Origin: a virus
IMG/VR virus record: IMGVR_UViG_3300035670_011224
Location: 88,430-152,429 of that record
Reading direction: 5' to 3' (one strand)
DNA: 64,000 bases
Below, piece after piece: positions 26,645 through 35,351 of the stretch. The notes beneath the pieces were generated by a model. It was not told where the DNA came from. It made no database searches and saw only the letters and a list, made by a program, of their open reading frames with translations. Within the stretch, counting starts at the first letter, position 1; each line of letters starts with the position of its first letter. The position numbers and the translations under genes were made by a program.

Positions 26645-27486
26645 TTAATTTAATATGGCAAACAAAAGATGGCGATGAAACACAATTTGAATACCAGTAT
26701 ATTACAGAATATATATTTAAAGATATACAATATAATAAATATTTTGATAATAAATCTTATTCTACTGTATTAGATAATTCTGTTATTATATATTCTAATA
26801 ATACAAATATAATAGAAAAAAATTTTAATGATTATCTATCAAGATTTGATTCATTAAAATTCAGATATTATCTTTTACATCTCTCCAACGAAAATTTAAA
26901 CCATGAAGCAGAGTATTACTCCAAAGCTCATAGAGTTTATCGTCAATATTATGACTCTACTCTTAATAAAGACAACGTAGTTTTTATACCACTAGGATTT
27001 AAATCGGGTTATTTAAATAAAAATATTAATAATAGTTTTGTTAAACTTTATGATTTTATTTTTGTTGGACAAATTAAATCTGACAGAGAAGAACTTTGTA
27101 ATATACTAAAAAATTATAAATCTTTTATTCATAATACGTATTCATGGAATTGTATATCTTCATTATCACCAGATAATTGTTCAAAAGTTTACTCTGAAAC
27201 AAAATTTGCTCCTTGTCCAATGGGATGGGTAAATCCTGACTCTTTCAGAATTATGGAATCTTTAGAACATAATTGTATTCCAATACTTAAATCTTATTAC
27301 AATAATTTTGATTATCATACAAAAGTTTGGGGAGATACTCCTATTCCACGAGTAGAATCATGGCAAGAACTAGAAAAATTTAATAAACTTTCTGATATAG
27401 AATATCAAAAGTTACATAAGTCTGTTTTTGATTGGTACACAGAGTACAAAAGTAACTTTAGCAAACTAATAAAATCAACATTATGA
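26641..27486 (+). CDS. Exostosin-like glycosyltransferase
   Basis: This 281-residue GT-B-like protein with VYRQYYDSTLNKDNVVFIPLG, FIFVGQIKSDREEL and the donor-site stretch FAPCPMGWVNPDSFRIMESL followed by HNCIPIL. It has the same layout as the minus-strand gene at 18696 but is only weakly alike in detail. Four-base overlaps join it to both neighbours in the plus-strand operon. Confidence 0.7.
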   Translation: MINLIWQTKDGDETQFEYQYITEYIFKDIQYNKYFDNKSYSTVLDNSVIIYSNNTNIIEKNFNDYLSRFDSLKFRYYLLHLSNENLNHEAEYYSKAHRVYRQYYDSTLNKDNVVFIPLGFKSGYLNKNINNSFVKLYDFIFVGQIKSDREELCNILKNYKSFIHNTYSWNCISSLSPDNCSKVYSETKFAPCPMGWVNPDSFRIMESLEHNCIPILKSYYNNFDYHTKVWGDTPIPRVESWQELEKFNKLSDIEYQKLHKSVFDWYTEYKSNFSKLIKSTL

Positions 27487-28241
27487 ATAAAAATTATAGT
27501 TTTGATATAGGAATTACCACATTTAGTTTAAGACTAGATATGCTTAAAAATCTAATAAAAGATATAAGATCTTTTACTGATAATAATATTCTTTTATGCG
27601 TTAATGGAGAAAAATATGGTAATTTCGACGATATGTATAGAAATTCAATATTAGATTTATCAAAAACATATAAAAATATTTTTCCTATTTTTTTTATAGA
27701 CCTAAGAGGTTTAGCAAAAATGTGGAATACAATCATAGTTCACGCTCTAAAAGACAATATTTTATTATTAAATGATGATATAATTATACAAAGCAGCAAT
27801 ATATTCGAAGTCGTAGAACAACATATCTCTGATAAAGAGTATAATGGACTTAGCATAATAAATGAAACTTTTTCATTTTTTGTAGTTAATAAATATTTTA
27901 TTCATGATCTAGGTTATTTCGATGAAAGACTTCTTGGTTTCGGAGAAGAAGATGGAGATATCAAGTATAGAATCAAACAAAAATATAATAAAAATATTGG
28001 TAAAATAAATTGTTCTGGTATAAATAATATTATTTCTGATATTAGGCATCCTGGTGTAAAAAACGGTATTGGTAAATATTCTTTATTTAATAGAACCTAT
28101 ATATTTAATGAAAAATATAATTGTAATGGAAATATTTATTATTTTCCAGATAATATAGAGTGTGAGAAAAAAATAGAAGATTATAACTGTTATCCATATG
28201 AAAATTTTTATCTAACAAACAAACATAAATTATTTGAATGA
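27483..28241 (+). CDS. GT-A (GT2-like) glycosyltransferase
   Basis: This 252-residue protein with DIGITTFSLRLDMLKNLI at the N-terminus, RGLAKMWNTIIVHALKDNILLLNDDI (acidic NDD metal site near residue 99), and GYFDERLLGFGEEDGDIKYR, the ED-containing acceptor loop. It belongs to the same broad group as the following gene. Sugar unknown. Confidence 0.75.
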   Translation: MNKNYSFDIGITTFSLRLDMLKNLIKDIRSFTDNNILLCVNGEKYGNFDDMYRNSILDLSKTYKNIFPIFFIDLRGLAKMWNTIIVHALKDNILLLNDDIIIQSSNIFEVVEQHISDKEYNGLSIINETFSFFVVNKYFIHDLGYFDERLLGFGEEDGDIKYRIKQKYNKNIGKINCSGINNIISDIRHPGVKNGIGKYSLFNRTYIFNEKYNCNGNIYYFPDNIECEKKIEDYNCYPYENFYLTNKHKLFE

Positions 28242-28974
28242 TAATATGTCTAAAAAAATATCTTTAAATATGAAATTTTGGCATGATGGTCAACCTAATT
28301 CTACTAGACTAAGGAATGTTATATATTGTTGGAATGAACTAAAAAAATTATCAAGATTTTTATTAGAAAATAATATAGATATTAAAACAAATATTTATGA
28401 TTTTTCAGAACATAAAATTCTAGAAGAAGCTATTCATATTTCATATCCTGTTGGAGAATATAAAAAATCTGAAAAAACTAATATTATTCTAAAAGATGAG
28501 TCTGCTTCTGATTTTTTTATGATGTTTGATAGTGATGCTTTTTTTGACGTAAAGGACTATCAAAAATTATTAAATCTAATAGAATCATTAGAGCCTGGAG
28601 ATGTTATTACTTTTGATTTAGGTAGATTGGATACTAATATAGAAAATTATTTAGTAAATAATATTTTTTATCCTGATAAAGCTGATTGGAATTTTGCTTA
28701 TTCTGGTGAAAAAATTCATGGACCTTTAGGAAGAGGCCACATAGGAGGTCTTGGTGGAGTATATTTATGTGACACTAAGCTTTTGCTAAGTCTTGGTGGA
28801 TTTGATGAAAAATATATAGGATGGGGAGGAGAAGATGGCGATATGTTAGGAAGAATTATGTATAGTAATATTCCTCATAAAATAAAACCAGAAAGAAATT
28901 TTTTTCCTTTTCATTTGCCTCATTTTATTGATTATGGTAATCCTAAATTTAGTAAAAGATTTGCTGATGAATAA
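28234..28974 (+). CDS. Galactosyltransferase-like GT-A (GT7 C-terminal type)
   Basis: This 246-residue protein, or 242 from the second ATG at 28246. It has FFMMFDSDAFFD (DxD), and GGVYLCDTKLLLSLGGFDEKYIGWGGEDGDM, the hallmark stretch of beta-1,4-galactosyltransferase C-terminal domains (key GWGGEDxD). Transfer of galactose or GalNAc is likely by family but unproven. It overlaps both neighbours by eight bases. Confidence 0.75.
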   Translation: MNDNMSKKISLNMKFWHDGQPNSTRLRNVIYCWNELKKLSRFLLENNIDIKTNIYDFSEHKILEEAIHISYPVGEYKKSEKTNIILKDESASDFFMMFDSDAFFDVKDYQKLLNLIESLEPGDVITFDLGRLDTNIENYLVNNIFYPDKADWNFAYSGEKIHGPLGRGHIGGLGGVYLCDTKLLLSLGGFDEKYIGWGGEDGDMLGRIMYSNIPHKIKPERNFFPFHLPHFIDYGNPKFSKRFADE

Positions 28975-29875
28975 AAAAGTACAAATAGAATGCTGGTGGG
29001 CATCTTCAAAAGATATAACACAAAGAACACTCGATCAGTTCTCTTTTAATAACAATACTTCTGATATAGATTTTGTTACAGATAATAACTATGATTGGCT
29101 TGTTGTATGTGGAAAATTACCTCAAAATTTTAATTCTACAAATATAAATAAATCTAGAACTATCTTTTTTGTTATGGAACCAAGTTGGTCACCAAATACA
29201 GATAAGGATGCGGCCAACTATAGCAAATATATTTGTACACATAATAAAAATATTTTTAACGATAAAAGTGCTATATTTTTTGAAGAACCTAATTATATGT
29301 TTTATGGAGGAAGAGGAGATAGCGGATGGAATATTGATACAATCACTAAATCAATATTTAATAAAACCAAAAATATTAGTTGTATTGTGACAAAAAGAGG
29401 TAATAGTTGGGGAACAAAAAATATTTACGATGAAAGGGTTGCTTTAGCTGATCTACTAAGTATAGATGATCATATAGATATCTATGGTACTTTTTGGCCA
29501 AACAATGGTAAAAATATCCACGGAGAAATATGGAATAAATTTGTAGCTTTAAACGATTATATGTTTTCTATTGGTATAGAAAATACATCAGAAAATAATT
29601 ATATTACAGAAAAATTTTATGATTGCATATTAACAGACACAATACCAATATATTTTGGGGCTCCAAATATTTCTGACTACTTCGATATGAATGGTATGGT
29701 ATATTTAGATAACATATTCGATACTAATAGATGTGCAACTAAAATCAATAATATTTATGAAAATATTTATAATGAATATAATTCTAAAATAGAATCATGT
29801 AAAAAAAATAAACTTACTTTTTTAACAAATCATAATATCATAAATAAAATTAAAGAAATAATTTATAATGAGTAA
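28967..29875 (+). CDS. GT10 fucosyltransferase-like protein
   Basis: The ATG at 28967 is preferred over an upstream in-frame ATG at 28928 inside the previous gene. The 302-residue product carries the GT10 C-terminal core: SIGIENTSENNYITEKFYD (residues about 201-219) followed by PIYFGAPNISDYF. This fits GDP-fucose-dependent alpha-1,3/4-fucosyltransferases. An N-terminal VMEPSWSP stretch is also family-like. No GDP-fucose synthesis genes are in the window, so the donor would come from the host or from outside this region. Confidence 0.75.
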   Translation: MNKKVQIECWWASSKDITQRTLDQFSFNNNTSDIDFVTDNNYDWLVVCGKLPQNFNSTNINKSRTIFFVMEPSWSPNTDKDAANYSKYICTHNKNIFNDKSAIFFEEPNYMFYGGRGDSGWNIDTITKSIFNKTKNISCIVTKRGNSWGTKNIYDERVALADLLSIDDHIDIYGTFWPNNGKNIHGEIWNKFVALNDYMFSIGIENTSENNYITEKFYDCILTDTIPIYFGAPNISDYFDMNGMVYLDNIFDTNRCATKINNIYENIYNEYNSKIESCKKNKLTFLTNHNIINKIKEIIYNE

Positions 29876-30761
29876 TTATATCGTTACGGCAATTTATGAT
29901 AATTTATTTGGAACAGATCTTGGTGGTCGTCCAGCAAGAGGAGATCACTATCGACATAGTTTGAAATCTATTGCAAAAATTAATAATGCAAAATTCAAAA
30001 TTTTTACAGATGATGTTGATGGTATCAAAAATTTTATAGATACTAATATTACTAATATCACATATGATATATACAACTTTGATCTAAGAACCACAGAGTT
30101 TTCTGATAAAATTAACAAGATTAAAAATATAGAAGAAACTAAAAAATCTGTTAGATGTATAGAATTACAATATTCTAAATTATTATGGTTAGAATTAATT
30201 GCTAAAAATATAGATGATAATGATTATATTTTTTGGTTTGATGCTGGCTTATCTTATAGTGGTTTAATACCAGAAAAATATTTAGGAAAAAATACAGAAG
30301 GATATCATAGTTTTTATTATTATTCTAATTTATTTAATAATACTTTATTAGACAATATTATATCTTTCGCAGACGATAGCATCTTTTGTGTTGCTAAAGA
30401 CAATCTAAGATTTTTTTGGGACAATGGATTACCAGAAAAATGGTTTATTAATCATAAAAAAATAATAGATTATCATATAATAGGCGGTTTATTTGGAGGT
30501 AAATGTAAAAATGTTAAAATTTTATGTGAATATTTTCGTGATTTAGCTAATAAATTATTAGACAATGAAAATATATTATATAGTGAAGAAAATATATTAA
30601 CTACAATTTATTTTAATTATACTTATCTTTTTAAACCAAAATTTTTTGATATATGGTGGCATGAAAATAATATTTCTGGAGTAATGCCAAAAGAAGAAGG
30701 TTTGGAGCTTCTAAAAAGAGTTAGAAGTTTTTATAGAGTTTTAGAGGATTTTATAGAATAG
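29868..30761 (+). CDS. HtrL/WlaTC-like glycosyltransferase
   Basis: This 297-residue protein with TAIYDNLFGTDLGGRPARGDH at the N-terminus, RCIELQYSKLLWLELIAKNI, and IFWFDAGLSYSG, the FWxDAG motif of HtrL-type transferases. IIGGLFGGKC and SEENILTTIYF follow. It is the last gene of the plus-strand operon, and its 3' end overlaps the convergent subtilisin gene by 11 bases with no obvious terminator. Confidence 0.7.
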   Translation: MSNYIVTAIYDNLFGTDLGGRPARGDHYRHSLKSIAKINNAKFKIFTDDVDGIKNFIDTNITNITYDIYNFDLRTTEFSDKINKIKNIEETKKSVRCIELQYSKLLWLELIAKNIDDNDYIFWFDAGLSYSGLIPEKYLGKNTEGYHSFYYYSNLFNNTLLDNIISFADDSIFCVAKDNLRFFWDNGLPEKWFINHKKIIDYHIIGGLFGGKCKNVKILCEYFRDLANKLLDNENILYSEENILTTIYFNYTYLFKPKFFDIWWHENNISGVMPKEEGLELLKRVRSFYRVLEDFIE

Positions 30762-31683
30762 GATATACTATACCGTATCCTTGGTATTTTTTTATAGACT
30801 CAAATCTATGGTCACGCAACGGTTTGCATGACTGCCTAAAGACCTGTATGTAGTCTTTACTAGTATTTAAAACATATTTTTTATTTACATTATTATAACT
30901 TAATAGTAATGAAGCTAATCCAACCACAAATGGATTGCTCATACTAGTTCCACTCATTTTAGCATATTTATTTCCTGGAATACATCCCATGATATTATGG
31001 CCTGGAGCTAAAAAATCTAAACTATCACCACTACAAGAAAAAGGTGTTCTTTGTAAGTTCTCATCAATTGCTCCTATAGCTATTGTATTTTCATATTTAG
31101 CCGGATACATAATATCAGCATCTGGACCACTATTTCCAGCAGCACAAAATATTATTTTACCTTTATTACTAGCATAATTTATAGCTTTTTCTATTTCTTT
31201 ATTTGGTCCAGACGATCCTAGGCTCATAGTTAAAAAATTAACTTGTGGCTGATCAGATACCCAATATATTCCTTCCACAATAGATCCAACGCCACCGTTT
31301 CCGTTGTCGCCCAATACTTTTACTGGCATAATTTTAGTTTTTGGAGCCACACCAACCATACCATATCCATTATTCGATGCTGCTATTGTTGATGAAACAT
31401 GGGTTCCATGACCATTACGATCAATAGGAAGATTATTTTTTTCAACAAAATTTTTACCTTCTATTAAATTTGATTTTATATCTGGGTGTTCCAAATCACA
31501 ACCCGTATCTAAAACAGCACACACAACTCCATCTCCTTCGCTTAATTTCCATGCATTTATAATATCAAATTTTTTAATTTCCCAACCCATTGTTTGTGGA
31601 TCAGTTGGAGATAATCCAAATAATGGCTCCGATACATATGGTAATAAACCTATTTTATTTTTTGAAAACCATTTTTTAAACAT
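30751..31683 (-). CDS. Subtilisin-family serine protease (S8)
   Basis: This 310-residue protease has an intact catalytic triad: D59 in VLDTGCD, H92 in NGHGTHV and S247 in SGTSMSNPF, plus the oxyanion N184 in AAGNSG. No signal peptide or long propeptide is seen, only about 35 residues before the fold, so it acts inside the cell or in the virion. It is directly downstream of a secreted trypsin-like gene (TAAAATG junction), so the two are co-transcribed. Phage-borne subtilases are uncommon; roles could be maturation of repetitive fibres or attack on host proteins. Confidence 0.88.
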   Translation of the reverse strand: MFKKWFSKNKIGLLPYVSEPLFGLSPTDPQTMGWEIKKFDIINAWKLSEGDGVVCAVLDTGCDLEHPDIKSNLIEGKNFVEKNNLPIDRNGHGTHVSSTIAASNNGYGMVGVAPKTKIMPVKVLGDNGNGGVGSIVEGIYWVSDQPQVNFLTMSLGSSGPNKEIEKAINYASNKGKIIFCAAGNSGPDADIMYPAKYENTIAIGAIDENLQRTPFSCSGDSLDFLAPGHNIMGCIPGNKYAKMSGTSMSNPFVVGLASLLLSYNNVNKKYVLNTSKDYIQVFRQSCKPLRDHRFESIKKYQGYGIVYPIL

Positions 31684-31684
31684 T

Positions 31685-32443
31685 TTATTCTTTCATTAAT
31701 TCTTGTGTAGTATTTTCTATCCAGTCTTTATATACACTAACCCTTGTATGAGCGCTGACTGCTCCGTATTTTGATTTTCCTTTATTGATTTTGTCTTCTA
31801 TAACACCAGAATGTATACCGGCAAGATCATTTCCTATAAATAATCCACCACCACTATCTCCTGGAGCAATGATGAATTCTAATTCTGTTTTATCTGTTTT
31901 TACCGATGGCGAACAAAATAGCAAATACTCATTTACTGCATCAATTATATTTGATCCTGCTCTTTTTTTACTTTCTTTACTAGGTAATATTCCGGTAATA
32001 AATGTTCCTGTAGAACCATATCCGGCTAAAGAACATATTGATCCATTTTCTTTGTCATCTTTATATATATTCGGATACCAATCTAACCCTATATCTCCAG
32101 AAACCAAACAAATTGCTATATCATGTCTTCCAAATTTTTCGTAATCATAATCTTTATGAACTACTATTTTTTTAATTGGTAATAATTTTGTACTAAAAAT
32201 TACAACAGCGGTTTTATTGTTATGAAATATATGAGCAGCTGTTACAACTATATTATTTTTGTATGCTACTACGGATCCAGAGTACGGCGTGTCGTCTTGT
32301 TTCCTGCCTATTATCTGGCCAATATATGGAAATTTTGATCCATAATTTATGTATTTTTCATCTGGAGTATTAGGATCTATTGTGCCAGAAAAAGATAATG
32401 TTCCGTATACTATCGCTAATAATACCAAAAATATTTTTATCAT
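31685..32443 (-). CDS. Secreted trypsin-like serine protease (S1)
   Basis: This 252-residue protein has an N-terminal signal peptide (KIFLVLLAIVYGTLSF) and the full triad H71 (VVTAAH), D108 (HDIAICL) and S197 (APGDSGGG). The S1 domain starts around residue 40. Its ATG at 32443 follows AAAGGG, and a GGTGTATTATAG element lies about 45 bases upstream inside the HNH gene, which overlaps it by 74 bases. Export to the periplasm suggests a role in lysis or envelope change. Confidence 0.85.
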   Translation of the reverse strand: MIKIFLVLLAIVYGTLSFSGTIDPNTPDEKYINYGSKFPYIGQIIGRKQDDTPYSGSVVAYKNNIVVTAAHIFHNNKTAVVIFSTKLLPIKKIVVHKDYDYEKFGRHDIAICLVSGDIGLDWYPNIYKDDKENGSICSLAGYGSTGTFITGILPSKESKKRAGSNIIDAVNEYLLFCSPSVKTDKTELEFIIAPGDSGGGLFIGNDLAGIHSGVIEDKINKGKSKYGAVSAHTRVSVYKDWIENTTQELMKE

Positions 32444-32753
32444 AAAACTGACCCTTTAAGTTATAGGGTTTGTTAAGTACTTTTCTATAATACACCTCAC
32501 TATCCTCTATAACATTCTTATTCCAACTATTCCAATCCATAAAATGCCCAAATACAAAGTGGCATGTTTTACAAAGAGTTATTAAATTATTATAATCTAA
32601 TTCTTTTGTTTTATCTATACTTACTGGTATTATATGATGAACTTGTAAATTTTTATGTGTTCCACATGCCTGACAATGAGTTTGTTTATTTAGATGATTA
32701 TTTCTAACTGTTTTCCATTTTGATGATCTTGTAGATAATAGACTATATATCAT
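32370..32753 (-). CDS. HNH endonuclease
   Basis: This 127-residue protein has a zinc-finger-like CQACGTHKNLQVHHIIPVS (HH of the HNH motif) and NLITLCKTCHFVFGHF (N and the second zinc pair). It is a free-standing homing-type nuclease. Its 3' end overlaps the trypsin gene by 74 bases, and the trypsin promoter lies inside it, which suggests insertion upstream of an existing gene. Confidence 0.8.
   Translation of the reverse strand: MIYSLLSTRSSKWKTVRNNHLNKQTHCQACGTHKNLQVHHIIPVSIDKTKELDYNNLITLCKTCHFVFGHFMDWNSWNKNVIEDSEVYYRKVLNKPYNLKGQFYDKNIFGIISDSIRNIIFFWHNRS
32487..32496 (-). promoter_or_regulatory. Promoter-like element GGTGTATTAT
   Basis: GGTGTATTATAG sits inside the HNH coding sequence, about 45 bases upstream of the trypsin ATG at 32443. 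It fits the recurrent promoter set and would give the protease genes their own transcript. Confidence 0.5.
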
Positions 32754-32763
32754 CTTTATTGTG

Positions 32764-33771
32764 CTATAATACTTGAGAAGCTATTAGACACCCTTTTGCA
32801 ACAGCATGAAGAGGATCATCAGCATGGACCACTTCTTTTATTGGTAGTGGAAAATTATTTTCTATTAATTTTTTATGAAAAGTTTCTACATATCCTTTTG
32901 CTAGTGATGTTCCACCAGCTATAACTATTTTGAGAGGTTCTTTAAATTTTGGTAATGCTTTATGATTACTTAAAGCAACACTTAAATATTTTGTAGTATA
33001 ATCTATTAATCTATCATAATAAGAGCATACTGCTTCTAAAACAGGACTCTCATTAGTTTGACCAATTACATAATCCCCTTGTTCTTTTTCTGCCTGAACA
33101 ACACTATCTGGTTCTCCCATAGCAACAGATACCATACGATCTATCCAATCTCCTGATTTTGTTGTACTAAAAGTTACCGTTGGTTCTCCATTGAGCATAA
33201 CACAAACATTCGTCATACCGGCACCACAACTCACGCCTATTCCCGTATAATCACTGTCCTCCAACCCAGCATAACACAATGCTTCTGCTTCATTAATTGC
33301 TCTAGCATCATAACCCTGTTCTGCCAAAATACTTTTTACAACATCTTCGTGATATCCAACATCAAAATCATCATCCTCTTGATCTACTGGCTGTGCTGGT
33401 TTGCAGAATATTAGTTTTTCACCTGGCTTTGATGCTGTCCCGACTACTTCTTTTAGTATAAAAGCCAATACTTTTTTTGCTTCTTTTTCTTTTGATGAAA
33501 CAACACCTTTATACATTGGTCTTTTTGCGCTATCGTTTCTTTCAATAGCTTTTTCTATAGCATCTTTTCCTAATAGTATAAATGAATTATCACTATCTTT
33601 AATAAATATTTTACCGCTTAATCCTTTTTCGATCATTTTTGTTGCAACAGGAGTTGATGGTCTTATAACATAAAAAGCATCTCTAAACTCTTTATACTCT
33701 ATATTTTCGTTTGTATGTTTAGCGAGAACTATGTAACTTGTTCCCACATCTAACCCAACTCCATCACTCAT
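32764..33771 (-). CDS. Actin/ParM-like ATPase
   Basis: This 335-residue protein of the actin/HSP70 ATPase fold. It has the phosphate-1 loop GLDVGTSY (residues 6-13), a second nucleotide segment GIGVSCGAGMTNV (about 176-188) and the adenosine-site stretch LKIVIAGGTSLAKGY (about 278-292). The size fits prokaryotic filament-forming ParM/MamK relatives. It may move or segregate phage DNA or virions, or act as a chaperone-like ATPase. A promoter-like GGTGTATTTA element precedes it. No centromere-binding partner was recognised; the next gene on the same message is HNH. Confidence 0.7.
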   Translation of the reverse strand: MSDGVGLDVGTSYIVLAKHTNENIEYKEFRDAFYVIRPSTPVATKMIEKGLSGKIFIKDSDNSFILLGKDAIEKAIERNDSAKRPMYKGVVSSKEKEAKKVLAFILKEVVGTASKPGEKLIFCKPAQPVDQEDDDFDVGYHEDVVKSILAEQGYDARAINEAEALCYAGLEDSDYTGIGVSCGAGMTNVCVMLNGEPTVTFSTTKSGDWIDRMVSVAMGEPDSVVQAEKEQGDYVIGQTNESPVLEAVCSYYDRLIDYTTKYLSVALSNHKALPKFKEPLKIVIAGGTSLAKGYVETFHKKLIENNFPLPIKEVVHADDPLHAVAKGCLIASQVL

Positions 33772-33810
33772 AACAATCTCCTTTTAATAATTTATTTTTT
33801 ATGACCAATA

Positions 33811-33820
33811 TAAATACACC
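33811..33820 (-). promoter_or_regulatory. Promoter-like element GGTGTATTTATA
   Basis: Located 44-49 bases upstream of the actin-like gene and matching the recurrent GGTGTA set with an AT-rich -10. It lies in the 62-base gap that follows the 33834-34145 gene. Confidence 0.45.
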
Positions 33821-33833
33821 TTAAATTATATCA

Positions 33834-34145
33834 TTATTCTTTTAGTTTTTTTAACTTACTTATAGAATTACTAATATTAGTGTCAGAAACAATAGTATTT
33901 CCTAAGTTATCATATTTTTTCTCTAAACTATTAGTATCAATTTTGCTAACAATTTTTTTCTCATCTATCTCAATTTTTTGAATAATATTTTTTTGTATAT
34001 CTTTTTGAGCTATATCGCCAGTATTTTTTGTGTCATATACTATATTAATCTTAGATATTTTTCCGATAAAATATCCTAATATAAAAGTTAAGATATTTAA
34101 TGTTAAAAATATTATTGTAATAATATAACTAATATCTAAATTCAT
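33834..34145 (-). CDS. Small single-pass membrane protein
   Basis: This 103-residue protein has one N-terminal membrane helix (IITIIFLTLNILTFILGYFI) and a long, charged, probably coiled C-terminal part. It overlaps the oxygenase gene by four bases. No family recognised. It could be a membrane anchor or spanin/holin-like component, but the length of the tail gives no clear match. Confidence 0.5.
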   Translation of the reverse strand: MNLDISYIITIIFLTLNILTFILGYFIGKISKINIVYDTKNTGDIAQKDIQKNIIQKIEIDEKKIVSKIDTNSLEKKYDNLGNTIVSDTNISNSISKLKKLKE

Positions 34146-34993
34146 AATAATTCTTTTAATGGTCTAGAAAAATAAAGACTATAATCTGGATCATTCTCTA
34201 TACTCCAATATTCATTTTCTTGTCTTTGTATCCATCTTTCTAGATATTTAGGATTTTTACGAAAATGTTTCCAATTTCTATTTATTATGTATGCTGGTGA
34301 CGAATGAAACCAACTAACTATTGCTGCTCTATCAAAATTTGCTCCTATAAAACCATGAAAACTATTATGACTAATCTCAAACATGAATAATCTATTATTT
34401 TTAGGTTCTATTGTTTTTATAAGCTTTCCACCATAACCATCGTATATCCCGGTTCCTCCACCATTAGTACCAATATCATCATTATTGTTTAAATAATATA
34501 GCAATGCTATGCTTCTTATCATTTTAATACTATTGGTATTAACTATCGAATCATCGGTATATACGACACCGCCAGTTGTAATAAAAGAATCGTCTGTTGG
34601 CTTATTAGAAAAAGAACATATATTCATATCTCTATGTATGAATCCGTTTTTAGATGGAGCCTTATGAAAATGAGCAGAAGGTGAGATGAATTTAGATGTT
34701 TTTATATCAAATGTTTTTTCAATAAAATCTTGTAGTTGTTGAGAAGCAAAAAAATCATAACCATTTTTTAAATCTTGTAGACCTAGTCCGGATATATAAC
34801 CCTCGTAATCGCTTGTTGCCCCAGGCTGATCCTTATAAGGCTTGGTTCTTGCTATAAACTCTGGAAATTTTTTGCATAAAGATTCGTATATTTGTTTATT
34901 AAATAAATTGTCTATTATAACATAATTAAATGGATCATTGAATTTAGATATAGAAACATATTTAGATTCATAATGGTGTATATTATATTGCAT
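34142..34993 (-). CDS. 2OG-Fe(II) oxygenase, prolyl-4-hydroxylase-like
   Basis: This 283-residue protein with the jelly-roll iron ligands: H120-R-D122 in GFIHRDMN, a distal H213 in SFHGF, and R222 (FDRAAIVSW) to bind 2-oxoglutarate. This is the pattern of prolyl hydroxylase-like dioxygenases. It is transcribed divergently from a cupin gene. Phage members of this family usually have unknown substrates; here the window encodes long Ser-Pro-Pro proteins, so peptidyl-proline hydroxylation is an attractive but untested idea. Sugar or nucleobase oxidation is an alternative. Confidence 0.78.
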   Translation of the reverse strand: MQYNIHHYESKYVSISKFNDPFNYVIIDNLFNKQIYESLCKKFPEFIARTKPYKDQPGATSDYEGYISGLGLQDLKNGYDFFASQQLQDFIEKTFDIKTSKFISPSAHFHKAPSKNGFIHRDMNICSFSNKPTDDSFITTGGVVYTDDSIVNTNSIKMIRSIALLYYLNNNDDIGTNGGGTGIYDGYGGKLIKTIEPKNNRLFMFEISHNSFHGFIGANFDRAAIVSWFHSSPAYIINRNWKHFRKNPKYLERWIQRQENEYWSIENDPDYSLYFSRPLKELL

Positions 34994-35012
34994 ATATTTA
35001 TTAGGAGAGGAT

Positions 35013-35342
35013 ATGGATAAGTTAGGTAAAATTTGGGGTTTTATCTCAAAAATTTTTTCTAATGATAATCTATCTATAGATCGTATAGAAATAATTAATA
35101 ATCAAAAATGCTCTAAACATCTTCACGAATATAAATATAATATGTTTTTTGTTGAATCTGGCAAGATAGTTGTTCATAGATGGGAGAACAATAATCTTAT
35201 TTCTACTGTACTAAATCAATACGATACAATCATAATATCTCCTAATATCTATCATCAATTTGAAGCTTTAGAAAATAGTATAGTCTATGAGATATATTAT
35301 ACTAAATTAAATGATAATGATATAATTAGAGATATAAAATAG
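35013..35342 (+). CDS. Cupin-domain protein
   Basis: This 109-residue single-domain cupin: CSKHLHEYKYNMFFVESGKI gives motif 1 with two histidines and a glutamate, and ISPNIYHQFEAL gives motif 2 histidine. It has a good AGGAG ribosome site and is the only plus-strand gene in this stretch, starting just 19 bases from the divergent oxygenase. Small cupins of this type bind a metal and often act on nucleotide sugars or other sugars. Which reaction it performs is unknown. Confidence 0.65.
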   Translation: MDKLGKIWGFISKIFSNDNLSIDRIEIINNQKCSKHLHEYKYNMFFVESGKIVVHRWENNNLISTVLNQYDTIIISPNIYHQFEALENSIVYEIYYTKLNDNDIIRDIK

Positions 35343-35351
35343 TTTATAAAA

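Noticed and set aside
30935-31177. Plus-strand ORF inside the subtilisin gene
   Set aside because: It lies wholly within a gene whose catalytic motifs are intact, with no domain of its own.
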